Origin: Chloroflexota bacterium
Lineage (GTDB): Bacteria; Chloroflexota; Limnocylindria; Limnocylindrales; CSP1-4
DNA length: 64,000 bases
NCBI GenBank assembly: GCA_919901745.1
Contig: CAKKPP010000025.1
Coordinates: 55,371 to 119,370 of the forward strand
Reading direction: 5' to 3'
Shown here one piece after another: positions 23,645 to 32,273 of this stretch. Each line of letters opens with the position of its first letter. Position 1 is the first letter of the stretch. Position numbers and translations under genes: made by a program. Under the pieces are notes generated by a model. The model saw nothing but the letters and a program-made list of their open reading frames with translations, was not told where the DNA came from and searched no databases.

Positions 23645-24679
23645 ATGAGCCAGATGGCCCGCCCTACCCTCGACCTGGACCTCGCGCAGCTCGTGGCCGA
23701 CACGGAGACCGAGATCCGACGCGTCATCGGCGAGCGGGATCCATCGACGAACGGCGTCTACGACATGGTCCGCTACCACCTCGGCCTCGACGGGTCGGGG
23801 GCGTCATCGGGCAAGCGGATGCGCCCGCTGCTCGGCCTCCTCGCCTACGCGTCGATCGCGGGCGACCATCGGCCGGCCCTGCCCGGCGCCGCGGCCGTCG
23901 AACTCGGTCACAACTTCAGCCTCGTCCACGATGACATCGAGGACGGCGATGCCGAGCGGCGTCATCGACCCACGCTGTGGTCGATCCACGGCATCCCCCA
24001 GGCCATCAACGCGGGGGACATGCTCTTCAGCCTGAGCCGGGTCGCCCTGCATCGCCTGTCCGACCTCGGCTTCAGCGACGCCAGGGTCCTTCGCATCATG
24101 CGCCTGTACGACGTGACCTGCGTCGCCTTGTGCGAAGGCCAGTACATCGACATCTGGACGAGCGAGCACGACGACGCGATGTCGGTCGAGCTGTACTTCG
24201 ACATGATCGGGCGCAAGACGGCGGCGCTCATCGCGGCCTCCATCGAGGCGGGGGCCCTGCTCGCGACCGACGACGACGACGTCATCCGCCGCTACCGCGC
24301 CTTTGGCTGGTCCCTCGGCATCGCGTTCCAGCTCAATGACGACCTGCTCGGCATCTGGGGCGCGGAACAGCGAACCGGCAAGGAGGCCACGGACGTGGCC
24401 CGACGCAAGAAGACGCTTCCGGTCATCTATGCCCTTGAGCATGCTGCGAGCGCCGACCGCGTCCGACTCCGTGAGCTGTACGCCGCGGACGGCACCGATC
24501 GGAGCGTGGTCGCGGAGATCGTGACGATCCTGGAGCGCTCCGGGGCGCGCGAGTTCACGCGGGCCGAGGCGCAGCGCCACCGGGACGAGGCGCTGTCCCA
24601 GCTCGACGCCGCCGGGGTCGCCGACGCCGTCGCCCGTTCCCGGCTGCGCGAAATCGTCGTCGGGGTGATCAGCGCCTGA
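23645..24679 (+). CDS. Polyprenyl (geranylgeranyl-type) diphosphate synthase
   Basis: This trans-prenyltransferase condenses isopentenyl diphosphate with an allylic diphosphate to make isoprenoid precursors for carotenoids, quinones or lipids. The 344-residue protein has the first aspartate-rich motif LVHDDIEDGD near residue 97 and the second region FQLNDDLLGIWG near residue 232, where the last aspartate of DDxxD is Gly. This GIWG variant is common in related bacterial enzymes. KRMRPLL binds IPP. The chain length cannot be told safely from sequence. The IspE gene 4 kb away supplies the same pathway. Confidence 0.9.
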   Translation: MSQMARPTLDLDLAQLVADTETEIRRVIGERDPSTNGVYDMVRYHLGLDGSGASSGKRMRPLLGLLAYASIAGDHRPALPGAAAVELGHNFSLVHDDIEDGDAERRHRPTLWSIHGIPQAINAGDMLFSLSRVALHRLSDLGFSDARVLRIMRLYDVTCVALCEGQYIDIWTSEHDDAMSVELYFDMIGRKTAALIAASIEAGALLATDDDDVIRRYRAFGWSLGIAFQLNDDLLGIWGAEQRTGKEATDVARRKKTLPVIYALEHAASADRVRLRELYAADGTDRSVVAEIVTILERSGAREFTRAEAQRHRDEALSQLDAAGVADAVARSRLREIVVGVISA

Positions 24680-24694
24680 TCCGGCCCACGGTCG

Positions 24695-24706
24695 AGCCGG
24701 CCGGCT
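24695..24706. repeat. 12-bp perfect palindrome between convergent genes
   Basis: AGCCGGCCGGCT has dyad symmetry without a loop. It lies between the ends of the polyprenyl synthase and CNNM genes. It cannot form a normal terminator hairpin by itself; it may be a chance GC-rich palindrome. Confidence 0.3.
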
Positions 24707-24729
24707 TGGCGCCAGGTTGACCGCGAGGT

Positions 24730-26073
24730 TCAGGCGTCGGAAGCCGCGCCCCCGGTGTCGCCATCGCGCCCCCCGCCCCCACGCACCGCGAGAACCTTGC
24801 CGACTCGGCGGCCATCCGTCGTCTCAACGGTCAGCACCAGGCCGGCGACCTCGATTCGGTCGCCCGGCGACGGGACGCCGCCCACCCGGTGATAGATGAG
24901 CCCGCCCACGGTGTCGTACTCCTCCTCGTCCTCGAGGGTCAGGTTCACGTCGAAGATTTCGGCCAACTCGTCCACGTCGGTGCGCCCGTCGACCCGAACT
25001 TCGTCGGCAGACAGGCGCACGATGAGCGGCTCCTCCACGTCGTACTCGTCCTGGATCTCACCGACGATCTCCTCCAGGAGGTCCTCGATCGTGATCAGGC
25101 CCGCCGTGCCGCCGTACTCGTCCAGGACCACGGCCAGGTGGACCCTGCGTCGCTGGAGCTCGTGCAGGAGATCGTCGATCGTCATCGATTCGGGCACGAG
25201 CACCGGCGGCCGCAGCAGGGTGCGCAGCGCCGGCCGGGGGCCGGAATCGTCCTTCAGGAACCGCAGCAGGTCCTTGGCGTAGAGGATCCCGACGATCTCG
25301 TCGATCGAGTCCTCGTACACGGGAATGCGCGAGTGCCCGCCACCGACGATGGCGTCGATCGCCTCCTCCAGCGTCGCAGTCGCCGCGAGCGTGATCATCG
25401 CCACGCGCGGCACCATCACTTCGTGGACGCGCCGCTCGCCGAGCTCGATGACCGCGTTGATCATCTGCTCCTCTTCCGCTTCAAGGATTCCCTGCTCCCC
25501 CCCGCGCTCCACGATCAGCTTGAGCTCCTCGGCGGTGATCTGGGCCTCGCGCGGCACGTCGGCACCGAGGCGCCGTGAGATCCAGCGCGTGATCGCGGCC
25601 AGCACGCCCACCAGCGGCGAGAGCACGCGGTTGAGGAGGTCGACGGGCCCCGACAGGACGAGAGCGAAGCGATCCGGATGGGCCAATGCGAGCGACTTGG
25701 GCACCAGTTCCCCGAACACGATCGTGAACAGGGACAGGAGGACGGTCACGGCAACGAGGGCAACGCCGTCGGCGTAGCCCGTCGGGATGCCCAGCGTGCG
25801 CAGCGACGCTGCCATCGTCGCCACCAGGGTGATCGCGGCGAATGCCGAGGCGAGGAACCCGACGAACGTGATGGCCAGCTGGATCACGGCGAGGAACCGC
25901 CCGGGGTCGTCGACGAGCCGGCGAACGCGCAGTGCCGAGCGACGGCCCTCCTCGGCAAGCTGTTCGAGGCGACTGCGCCGCACGGTGATGAGGGCGATCT
26001 CGGCTGCCACGAACACCCCGTTGACGAGAACGAGGACAGCGATCACGAGGAGCTCCACGAGGGTCTCGTTCAT
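24730..26073 (-). CDS. CNNM/CorC-HlyC family transport protein
   Basis: The 447-residue membrane protein has an N-terminal DUF21/CNNM membrane domain (about residues 1-190, four hydrophobic segments, VNGVFVAAEIALITVRRSR), a paired CBS domain (about 205-330, with MVPRVAMITL and ILYAKDLL) and a C-terminal CorC_HlyC domain (about 345-425, RVDGRTDVDELAEIFDVNL). Homologues are linked to Mg2+/Co2+ efflux or resistance, and the older name 'hemolysin' is misleading. Its start overlaps the glmU stop by four bases (ATGA), so it is the last gene of the glmU transcript. Confidence 0.92.
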   Translation of the reverse strand: MNETLVELLVIAVLVLVNGVFVAAEIALITVRRSRLEQLAEEGRRSALRVRRLVDDPGRFLAVIQLAITFVGFLASAFAAITLVATMAASLRTLGIPTGYADGVALVAVTVLLSLFTIVFGELVPKSLALAHPDRFALVLSGPVDLLNRVLSPLVGVLAAITRWISRRLGADVPREAQITAEELKLIVERGGEQGILEAEEEQMINAVIELGERRVHEVMVPRVAMITLAATATLEEAIDAIVGGGHSRIPVYEDSIDEIVGILYAKDLLRFLKDDSGPRPALRTLLRPPVLVPESMTIDDLLHELQRRRVHLAVVLDEYGGTAGLITIEDLLEEIVGEIQDEYDVEEPLIVRLSADEVRVDGRTDVDELAEIFDVNLTLEDEEEYDTVGGLIYHRVGGVPSPGDRIEVAGLVLTVETTDGRRVGKVLAVRGGGGRDGDTGGAASDA

Positions 26074-27482
26074 TCGACGGCGCCGTCCTCCTCCGCGGCA
26101 GGCTCAACCGCGACGGGCCGCGGCTCACGGATCCGGGCGGGGACGCCGACGGCCAGCTTCCCGGCCGGGACGTCGCGAGTGACGACAGCTCCGGCACCGG
26201 TCTTCGCATCGTCGCCGATCTCCAGGGGGGCGACCAGCATCGAGTCGACGCCGAGGAAGACGCGGCTGCCGATCGTCGTGCGGTGCTTGCGTGTCCCGTC
26301 GTAGTTGGCGGTGATCGTCCCGGCCCCGACGTTGGTACCCGGCCCCAGCTCCGCATCCCCGAGGTAGCTCACGTGGTGTTGCTTGACCCCGGCGCCGAGG
26401 CGCGTGTTCTTCAGTTCGGCGAAGTTGCCGACCTGGGCGCCGGGGCCGACGACGCTCCCCGGTCGCAGGTGGGCAAACGGGCCGACGGTGGCTCCGTCTT
26501 CGATCGTCGACTGCTCGACGACGCTCGCCCAGACCTGGCACTCGCGGCCGATGGTGGAGTCGATGATCTGGCTGCCGGCACCCACGACGGTTCCCTCCCC
26601 CACCCGGGTGGTGCCCTGGAGAACGACATTCTGTTCGAGGACGACGTCGCCGGCCAGCTCGACGGCCGCATCCAGGTACACGGTCGATGGGTCGCGCATG
26701 GTGACGCCGTCGCGCATCCAGCGCTCATTGATCTCGGTTCGCATGTCCCACTCGGCCTGGGCGAGTTGCGCTCGATCGTTGATCCCGGTCAGGCGGCCGT
26801 CATCATCGGCGTCGAGCGCGGCCACGAGGCGTCCATCCGCCCGTGCCAGCGCCACCAGCTCGGTGAGGTAGATCTCACCCGTTGACGGCGACGGCACGAG
26901 TGAGCCGATGCGGCCGCGCAGCCAGGCCGCGTCGAAGGCGTACAGGCCGGCGTTGATCTCGACCAGGTCGCGTTCATCGTCGCTGGCGTCGCGTTCCTCG
27001 ACGATCCGCTCCACGGCACCGGCGTCGTTGCGCACCACTCGCCCGAGGCCCGACGGATCGTAGGCCGCGACAGCCACCACGGCGAGGGCTGCATGATCCA
27101 GGCGGCGCTGCTCCAGCAAGTCGGCAAGGAGGCCGACGGTCACGCGCGGCACGTCACCCGACAGCACGAGAATCTCATCGACATCCGGCGGGACCGCGGC
27201 GATGGCCACCCGCAGCGCATCACCGGTTCCGCGTGGATCCTCCTGGAGCACGTAGTCGACACGATCCTCGAACGACGTGCGCACCGCCGCGGTTGCCGGC
27301 GAGACGACCACCAGCGGGCGCGTTCCGGTCACCCGCTCGGCGGCATCCAGGACGAATGCCAACATGGGCCGGCCACACAAGGGGTGGAGAACCTTTGGAA
27401 GGCGAGATCGCATCCGCGTGCCCAACCCGGCCGCGAGCACGACTGCGACCACCCGGAGCGACCCGGTACTGGGGGGGTTCAC
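26070..27482 (-). CDS. glmU: Bifunctional GlmU: GlcNAc-1-P uridyltransferase / GlcN-1-P acetyltransferase
   Basis: GlmU acetylates glucosamine-1-phosphate and then uridylylates it to UDP-GlcNAc (EC 2.3.1.157, 2.7.7.23), feeding peptidoglycan synthesis. The 470-residue protein has the N-terminal pyrophosphorylase motif LAAGLGTRMRSRLPKVLHPL near residue 16 and a C-terminal left-handed beta-helix of hexapeptide repeats (about 260-445), with the acetyltransferase segment TITANYDGTRKHRT. GlmM and GlmS, the preceding steps, are encoded 14 kb away. The GTG start overlaps the stop of a 28-codon ORF that is the first ORF behind a good promoter. Confidence 0.96.
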   Translation of the reverse strand: MNPPSTGSLRVVAVVLAAGLGTRMRSRLPKVLHPLCGRPMLAFVLDAAERVTGTRPLVVVSPATAAVRTSFEDRVDYVLQEDPRGTGDALRVAIAAVPPDVDEILVLSGDVPRVTVGLLADLLEQRRLDHAALAVVAVAAYDPSGLGRVVRNDAGAVERIVEERDASDDERDLVEINAGLYAFDAAWLRGRIGSLVPSPSTGEIYLTELVALARADGRLVAALDADDDGRLTGINDRAQLAQAEWDMRTEINERWMRDGVTMRDPSTVYLDAAVELAGDVVLEQNVVLQGTTRVGEGTVVGAGSQIIDSTIGRECQVWASVVEQSTIEDGATVGPFAHLRPGSVVGPGAQVGNFAELKNTRLGAGVKQHHVSYLGDAELGPGTNVGAGTITANYDGTRKHRTTIGSRVFLGVDSMLVAPLEIGDDAKTGAGAVVTRDVPAGKLAVGVPARIREPRPVAVEPAAEEDGAVE

Positions 27483-27565
27483 GACGGGCGGCGCTGGAGC
27501 AGGTCGGCGGTCTGACGCAGGCTCCCAACGAGGGCGAGGTCCTGCGCTTCGGGGGGTTCAGTCAT
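27479..27565 (-). CDS. Putative 28-residue leader ORF of glmU
   Basis: A short frame of 28 residues begins MTEPPEAQDL at ATG 27565 and ends with TGA whose first two bases are the end of the glmU GTG (GTGA overlap). It is the first ORF after a near-consensus promoter 15 bases upstream. It resembles nothing I recognise. It could be a leader peptide, a coupling device for glmU translation or chance. Its wholly C-terminal half has an amphipathic pattern (GSLRQTADLLQRR). Confidence 0.4.
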   Translation of the reverse strand: MTEPPEAQDLALVGSLRQTADLLQRRPS

Positions 27566-27580
27566 CGATGGGTACGCGGC

Positions 27581-27610
27581 ATCGTAGGGGCGTCCTGAGC
27601 GGAGTGTCAA
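27581..27610 (-). promoter_or_regulatory. Near-consensus sigma-70 promoter for glmU
   Basis: On the minus strand TTGACA (27605-27610) and TACGAT (27581-27586) are separated by 18 bases. This is the best promoter by eye in the window. A start site about seven bases past the -10 would give a leader of roughly eight bases before the 28-codon ORF. It separates glmU from the ridA-ispE-rsmA group upstream. Confidence 0.72.
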
Positions 27611-27631
27611 TCGTGGGCGGCCGGCGCGGCA

Positions 27632-28015
27632 TCAGCGAACCTGGGCGATGGCTTCGACCTCGACGAGGGCGCCCTTCGGCAGCCCGCCCACGCCGACGGT
27701 CGATCGCGCCGGCGGCGGGTCTGGCACAAACCGGGCGTAGATCGCGTTGACGGCGGCAAAGTCGGCCACGTCCGCCAGAAAGATGGTCGTCTTCACCACG
27801 GCCGACCAGCCGACGCCTGCGGCGTCGAGCACCGCCGTCAGGTTGGTCAACGCGCGGTCCGCCTGGGCCGCGACGCCGCCCTCGACCAACTCGCCCGTCG
27901 AAGGGTCGATGCCAACCTGGCCCGAGCAGAAGACGAGCGACTCGGTACGGATTGCCTGGCTGTACGGGCCGAGCGCCGCGGGGGCGCTCGCTGTGGCGAT
28001 GGCGTCACGGGTCAT
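27632..28015 (-). CDS. ridA: RidA family enamine/imine deaminase
   Basis: RidA proteins hydrolyse reactive enamine/imine intermediates such as 2-aminoacrylate to keto acids. The 127-residue protein has the N-terminal APAALGPYSQAI, the FCSGQVGIDPSTG segment and a C-terminal RSTVGVGGLPKGALVEVEAIA with the conserved arginine used for substrate carboxylate binding. Length is normal. The ATG overlaps the ispE stop by four bases and GGAGG lies ten bases upstream. Its place in an isoprenoid/t6A operon is likely housekeeping linkage. Confidence 0.92.
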   Translation of the reverse strand: MTRDAIATASAPAALGPYSQAIRTESLVFCSGQVGIDPSTGELVEGGVAAQADRALTNLTAVLDAAGVGWSAVVKTTIFLADVADFAAVNAIYARFVPDPPPARSTVGVGGLPKGALVEVEAIAQVR

Positions 28016-29040
28016 GTGGGGCGGTCCTCCATGAGTGGTCGATCGGGGAAGTCGGGGCCGTCGGCCGGGCCGACCACGGCGGGTGGGTTGATGGCGAGTG
28101 GCGTGGCCTCGATGAACGGGGCGCCACCGGGCGCCGGGATGGAGCCGTCCGCGACGGCATCGCGAACGCGGTCGGCGGCGCTCGTCGCATCGCCCTCCGC
28201 AGCATAGAGGGTCCACAACGTGGGGCCCGACCCGGACAGGCCGACCGGGCGGCCGAGCAGTCGCATCAGACGCCGGCGGATGGGAATCAGCTCGGGCATG
28301 ACGGCGGCCGCCGCGGGCAGGAGATCGTTGGCCGCGGCAAGGACGCCGGCGCGCTCCAGAAACGCCGATCGAGAGATGCCGCTCCCGAACTCTGACGCGA
28401 AGTGCTCCGACGTGCGGCGAACAACCCCGGGCTCGCCCATCGCTCCGGCGGACCATGCGGCGAAGACCGCGCCCGTCGAAACGGGGACGGCAGGCGTGAC
28501 GAGCAGCACCCACGGGGCAGGCGAGGCAGGGTGCAGCCCGTGCAGCGGCGTCACTCGTTCGCCGCGTCCCTCGACGAGTGCCGGTCCCCCAGCCAGGAAG
28601 AACGGAACGTCCGAACCAATCGCCGCGGCGGTCGCCATCAATGTGACCGGGTCGAGGGTCGCACCCCATGCCTCGAGGGACGCGTCGAGTGCCGCGGCGG
28701 CGTCGCTGCTGCCGCCGGCGAGGCCCGCGGCGACCGGGATCCGCTTGTCGAGCCTGATCGCCAGCGGCGGCGTGGGATCGGATCGGCCGACCGCGGATCG
28801 AGCGGCCGCCACCGCGCGCAGGACGAGGTTCGCGGGATCGGGGCCCGCATCGAAGCCGCTGACGTGCAGGGTGTCGGTGCCGCGCGGAAGAACGGCGACC
28901 GACAACCGGTCTGCGAGGCCGAGCGGCACCATGACCGAGTGAAGGGAATGAAACCCGTCGGATCGCCGTCCGATCACGGCGAGCGTGAGATTCAGCTTGG
29001 CCGGGGCCACACGGACAGCGGGCGCCAACGCGCGGTTCAT
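28012..29040 (-). CDS. ispE: 4-diphosphocytidyl-2-C-methyl-D-erythritol kinase
   Basis: IspE phosphorylates CDP-methylerythritol in the non-mevalonate isoprenoid pathway (EC 2.7.1.148). The 342-residue GHMP kinase has APAKLNLTLAVIGRRSDGFH near residue 12, the ATP-binding PVAAGLAGGSSDAAAAL near residue 105 and GLSGSGPTLW near 280. Slightly longer than E. coli IspE, with a C-terminal extension. The ATG at 29040 overlaps the rsmA stop. The longer upstream frame reads into rsmA and is not used. Confidence 0.95.
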   Translation of the reverse strand: MNRALAPAVRVAPAKLNLTLAVIGRRSDGFHSLHSVMVPLGLADRLSVAVLPRGTDTLHVSGFDAGPDPANLVLRAVAAARSAVGRSDPTPPLAIRLDKRIPVAAGLAGGSSDAAAALDASLEAWGATLDPVTLMATAAAIGSDVPFFLAGGPALVEGRGERVTPLHGLHPASPAPWVLLVTPAVPVSTGAVFAAWSAGAMGEPGVVRRTSEHFASEFGSGISRSAFLERAGVLAAANDLLPAAAAVMPELIPIRRRLMRLLGRPVGLSGSGPTLWTLYAAEGDATSAADRVRDAVADGSIPAPGGAPFIEATPLAINPPAVVGPADGPDFPDRPLMEDRPT

Positions 29041-29963
29041 CGCGTCTTCCGTCCGCGCGCGTCCGGTCCAATCGGGCCCACCGCCTCGCGGAGGGCGAGC
29101 CATTCGCCCACCGCGAGCGTCTGCGGACGCCGCTCGGGGGCGATGCCGACGGCGGCAAGCGCGGCGTCGACCCGTTCCGTGGAGATCGGCAGCTGCCGCG
29201 CCAGGACGTTGTGGAGCATCTTGCGCCGCTCCCGGAATCCCGCCTGGACCAGGCGCCAGAGCTCATCCTCGGCGTCCGCGTCGGTCAGGCGGTCGTCGTC
29301 GGGGTACGGCTCGAGCACCAGGACGACCGACGCGACCTTGGGAGCCGGCTCAAAGGCCGTCGGCGGGACGATGGTGGCGACTCGGACCCGGGCGTGGTAC
29401 TGGACGAACACCGACAGATACGACATCGCCCCCGGTGGTGCGGCAACCCGCTCCCCGACCTCGCGCTGAACCATGAGGACGATCCGGCGGGGCCGGGGCG
29501 ACGTCCCCAGGAGCGCGTGCAGGATCGGTGACGTGATGTGATACGGAATGTTGGCCACGACGTCGTACGGCGGCGAAACGAGACGCACGAGGTCCTGGTC
29601 GAGAGCGTCGCCTTCGATGAGGCTGAGCGCCCCGGGCGTGTTCGGTCCCGCGTCGTCGGCCAGGCCCAGCGCGGCCGCATGTCGATCGCGCAGGTAGGCG
29701 GCGAGGCCGCGGTCCAGCTCGATCGCGGTGACGGCCGCGCCCGCGTCGAGCAGGGCGTCCGTGAGGATTCCCAGCCCCGGGCCGATCTCGACGACGCGAC
29801 CTCCCGGCCGAGGATCGGCCTCGGCCAGGATGACCTCAAGGACATCGGGATCGGCCAGGAAGTTCTGCGACAGCTGCGACCGAGCTCGCAGGCCCGCCTC
29901 CCGCAGGACGCGGCGCACCGCGGCGGGATCGATCCGCGGGGACGCGGACAGGTCGCGGTTCAT
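29037..29963 (-). CDS. rsmA: 16S rRNA dimethyladenosine transferase
   Basis: RsmA (KsgA) dimethylates A1518 and A1519 of 16S rRNA in 30S maturation (EC 2.1.1.182). The 308-residue protein has QNFLADPDVLEVI, the SAM-binding VVEIGPGLGILTDALL, IELDRGL, motif IV NIPYHITSPI and the C-terminal helical domain. The ATG at 29963 overlaps the tsaD stop (ATGA). All expected motifs are intact. The tsaD-rsmA-ispE order is a coupled run of four-base overlaps. Confidence 0.95.
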   Translation of the reverse strand: MNRDLSASPRIDPAAVRRVLREAGLRARSQLSQNFLADPDVLEVILAEADPRPGGRVVEIGPGLGILTDALLDAGAAVTAIELDRGLAAYLRDRHAAALGLADDAGPNTPGALSLIEGDALDQDLVRLVSPPYDVVANIPYHITSPILHALLGTSPRPRRIVLMVQREVGERVAAPPGAMSYLSVFVQYHARVRVATIVPPTAFEPAPKVASVVLVLEPYPDDDRLTDADAEDELWRLVQAGFRERRKMLHNVLARQLPISTERVDAALAAVGIAPERRPQTLAVGEWLALREAVGPIGPDARGRKTR

Positions 29964-31024
29964 CGGCGCCGGGCGAGGGGCAACGACGGTCGGGCGTCGA
30001 GGTCCATCCCGGAGCGTTCGCCGGCCGCCAGCCGGCGCGCACCCGCAGCTCCGATCATCGCCCCATTGTCGGTACACAACCCGGGCCGCGGCACGATGAG
30101 CGGCAGCCCACGAGCCTCGGCCTCCGCGGCAAGGCGGTCGCGCAGGACCGCGTTGGCGGCAACACCACCGCCGATCACGATGGAGCAGGCACCCGTCGCC
30201 TCGGCGGCCCGGATCGTCTTCGTCACCAGGACGTCGACCACGCTGTCCTGGAAGCCGGAGGCGAGTTCGGCAACAACCGCGTCGGGAAGCGGCTCGCTCA
30301 CGTCGGTCAGGCTCGCATCGCGCCGGGCTTCCTCGACGATTCGTCGCGCGGCGGTCTTGAGTCCGGAGAAGCTGAAGTCCCAGGAGTCGCCGAGCCACGC
30401 ACGCGGGAAGGTGGCGTCCCGCCGGGTGGCGCGCGCGGCGGCGTGCATGATCGCTGGGCCACCCGGGTAGCCCAGCCCGAGCAGGCGGCCGACCTTGTCG
30501 AACGCCTCGCCTGCCGCGTCGTCCAGGGTCTGGCCGAGGAGGCGGTAGGTCAGATGGTCGGTCATCTCCACGAGGAACGTGTGACCACCGGACACGACCA
30601 GGGCGACGAGCGGGAAGACCGGTTCCGGACGCTCTTCCTCGTCGGCATCCAGCAGCCAGGCCGCGTAGACGTGGCCCTCGAGGTGGTTGACTCCGACGAG
30701 CGGCTTGTCGTGGACCCAGGCCAGGGTCTTGGCCACGTTGATGCCGACGAGCAGCGATCCTGCCAGGCCCGGGCCGTACGTCACCGCAATCCCATCCAGG
30801 TCGGACCATTCGATGCCACCATCGTTCCACGCTTCGTCGAGGACGGGCAAGACCCAGCGCAGGTGTGCCCGGGCCGCCACCTCCGGCACGATCCCGCCGG
30901 TCGCGGCGTGCATGGCGACCTGGCTGGCCACGACGTTGGCGCGGATCCGACGACCGCCCTCGACCAGGGCGATCCCGGTCTCGTCACATGACGATTCGAT
31001 GGCCAGGACGAGCGGGCCGCTCAC
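29960..31024 (-). CDS. tsaD: tRNA N6-threonylcarbamoyltransferase TsaD
   Basis: TsaD transfers threonylcarbamoyl from TC-AMP to A37 of ANN-decoding tRNAs (t6A; EC 2.3.1.234), together with TsaB and TsaE. The 354-residue ASKHA-fold protein begins LVLAIESSCDETGIALV. It has the metal ligands in NHLEGHVYAAW, LVVSGGHTFLVEM and the adenosine-loop VIGGGVAANAVLRD. Its partners tsaE and tsaB are directly upstream, with rimI between. The start overlaps the rimI stop by four bases. Confidence 0.96.
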   Translation of the reverse strand: MSGPLVLAIESSCDETGIALVEGGRRIRANVVASQVAMHAATGGIVPEVAARAHLRWVLPVLDEAWNDGGIEWSDLDGIAVTYGPGLAGSLLVGINVAKTLAWVHDKPLVGVNHLEGHVYAAWLLDADEEERPEPVFPLVALVVSGGHTFLVEMTDHLTYRLLGQTLDDAAGEAFDKVGRLLGLGYPGGPAIMHAAARATRRDATFPRAWLGDSWDFSFSGLKTAARRIVEEARRDASLTDVSEPLPDAVVAELASGFQDSVVDVLVTKTIRAAEATGACSIVIGGGVAANAVLRDRLAAEAEARGLPLIVPRPGLCTDNGAMIGAAGARRLAAGERSGMDLDARPSLPLARRR

Positions 31025-31572
31025 GAGGACGTCTCGGGGGCTGCGGGGGGTGGAGCGGCGTCCAGTTCGGCCCGAAGGCGATCGAGTCGGGCGATCAGCG
31101 CCGGATCGTCGAGCTGTGGCGTGGTCATGATCAGGGCATCCTCGCGATCGTCGCTGTAGTAGCGCGGGCGCAGGCCAACAGGCCGGAACCCGTACTTCTC
31201 GTACAGGCGGCGAGCGCCAAGGTTGGAGAGGCGGACCTCGAGCGTCATCTCGCTCGCCCGGCGCTCCAGGGCGAGATCCAGGAGGCCGACAATGAGGCGT
31301 TGGCCGATGCCCTGGCGGCGCCAGGCATGGTGGACCGCAAACGTCGTGACGTGCGCCTCATCGACCATCAACCACATGCCTGCGAAGCCGACGACCGTAT
31401 CCCCCACCCTGGCTACGAGGTAGGTGGCCAGCCGGTTCGACTCGAGTTCGCTGCGATACGCATGCGCGGGCCACGGTGTGCTGAAGCTGTCCTGCTCGAT
31501 CGTGTGGACCGCGTCGAGATCGTCGACCCGCATCGGCTCGATCCGGAGCTTCAGCGGGGGTCGCGCGACCAC
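31021..31572 (-). CDS. rimI: Ribosomal protein S18 alanine N-acetyltransferase-like GNAT
   Basis: A GNAT acetyltransferase, assigned as RimI from position between tsaB and tsaD and similar size. The 183-residue protein has the acetyl-CoA binding motif VHHAWRRQGIGQRL near residue 85 and the RimI-like LEVRLSNLGARRLYEKYGFRPVG with RPRYY. RimI acetylates the N-terminus of uS18 in E. coli; substrates in other phyla are less certain. The GTG at 31572 overlaps the tsaB 3' end by 22 bases. A C-terminal Pro/Ala-rich tail of about 25 residues is an extension. Confidence 0.9.
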   Translation of the reverse strand: MVARPPLKLRIEPMRVDDLDAVHTIEQDSFSTPWPAHAYRSELESNRLATYLVARVGDTVVGFAGMWLMVDEAHVTTFAVHHAWRRQGIGQRLIVGLLDLALERRASEMTLEVRLSNLGARRLYEKYGFRPVGLRPRYYSDDREDALIMTTPQLDDPALIARLDRLRAELDAAPPPAAPETSS

Positions 31573-32273
31573 GAAACCTCTCCTTCCAGAGCAGTGACAC
31601 CGCGCGGCAGTGTGACGTACTCGGGCACGAGGCGAGCCGGGTCGTCGACGTCGTTGCGTGCCAGCCGCTCGGCGCCCAACCCGACCAGCGCGGCTGCAAG
31701 CCGGGAAAAGGCTGCCTCGCCCCGAACGAGCGCGTCGACCGGTGCGCGCTCGGGCAGGTCGAGCGCAACCAGCGTCTCTCCCGGGGCAATGTCGGGATCG
31801 CTTCCACCGGGTACAAGCCGCGCTGGCTCACCATGTCGAATCACGAGTCGATCCGACGGACCGGCGGGAAGCAGGAGGACGAACGGACCGATGCGTGCCG
31901 TTCGGTCGCCGGCGTCGGCCGCGGCGGCCGCTCCGGCCGCATCGAGCAGGGCCTCGGCGGTGGACACCCCGACAAGGGGCAGGCGCATCGACGCCGCCAG
32001 TGTCTTGGCGGTCGCGAGGCCGACCCGGAGCCCGGTAAACGCACCGGGGCCCGTCCCCACGATGATCCCGGCGAGCCGCGAACGTCGAATGTTCTGCTCG
32101 CTGAGGAAGCGACCGATCGTCGGGAGCAGCGTCTCGCCGTGCCGATATCCGGCGGGCCACATGGTCGACCCATCGAGCGTACCCGCTGGTGTTGCCGTCG
32201 CCACGATGCACCGACTCGTCGACGTATCGAACGCCAGCAGCGCGCGCCGACGTCCGTCGTGGGATCCGCTCAT
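31551..32273 (-). CDS. tsaB: t6A biosynthesis protein TsaB
   Basis: TsaB is the non-catalytic ASKHA partner that holds TsaD in the t6A complex. The 240-residue protein starts with LLAFDTSTSRCIVA and has the conserved GTGPGAFTGLRVGLATAKTL near residue 75. It lacks the TsaD metal-binding motif, as expected for the family. The ATG at 32273 is chosen because it overlaps the tsaE stop (ATGA) and the longer frame has no conserved sequence. Confidence 0.94.
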   Translation of the reverse strand: MSGSHDGRRRALLAFDTSTSRCIVATATPAGTLDGSTMWPAGYRHGETLLPTIGRFLSEQNIRRSRLAGIIVGTGPGAFTGLRVGLATAKTLAASMRLPLVGVSTAEALLDAAGAAAAADAGDRTARIGPFVLLLPAGPSDRLVIRHGEPARLVPGGSDPDIAPGETLVALDLPERAPVDALVRGEAAFSRLAAALVGLGAERLARNDVDDPARLVPEYVTLPRGVTALEGEVSWSRDPR

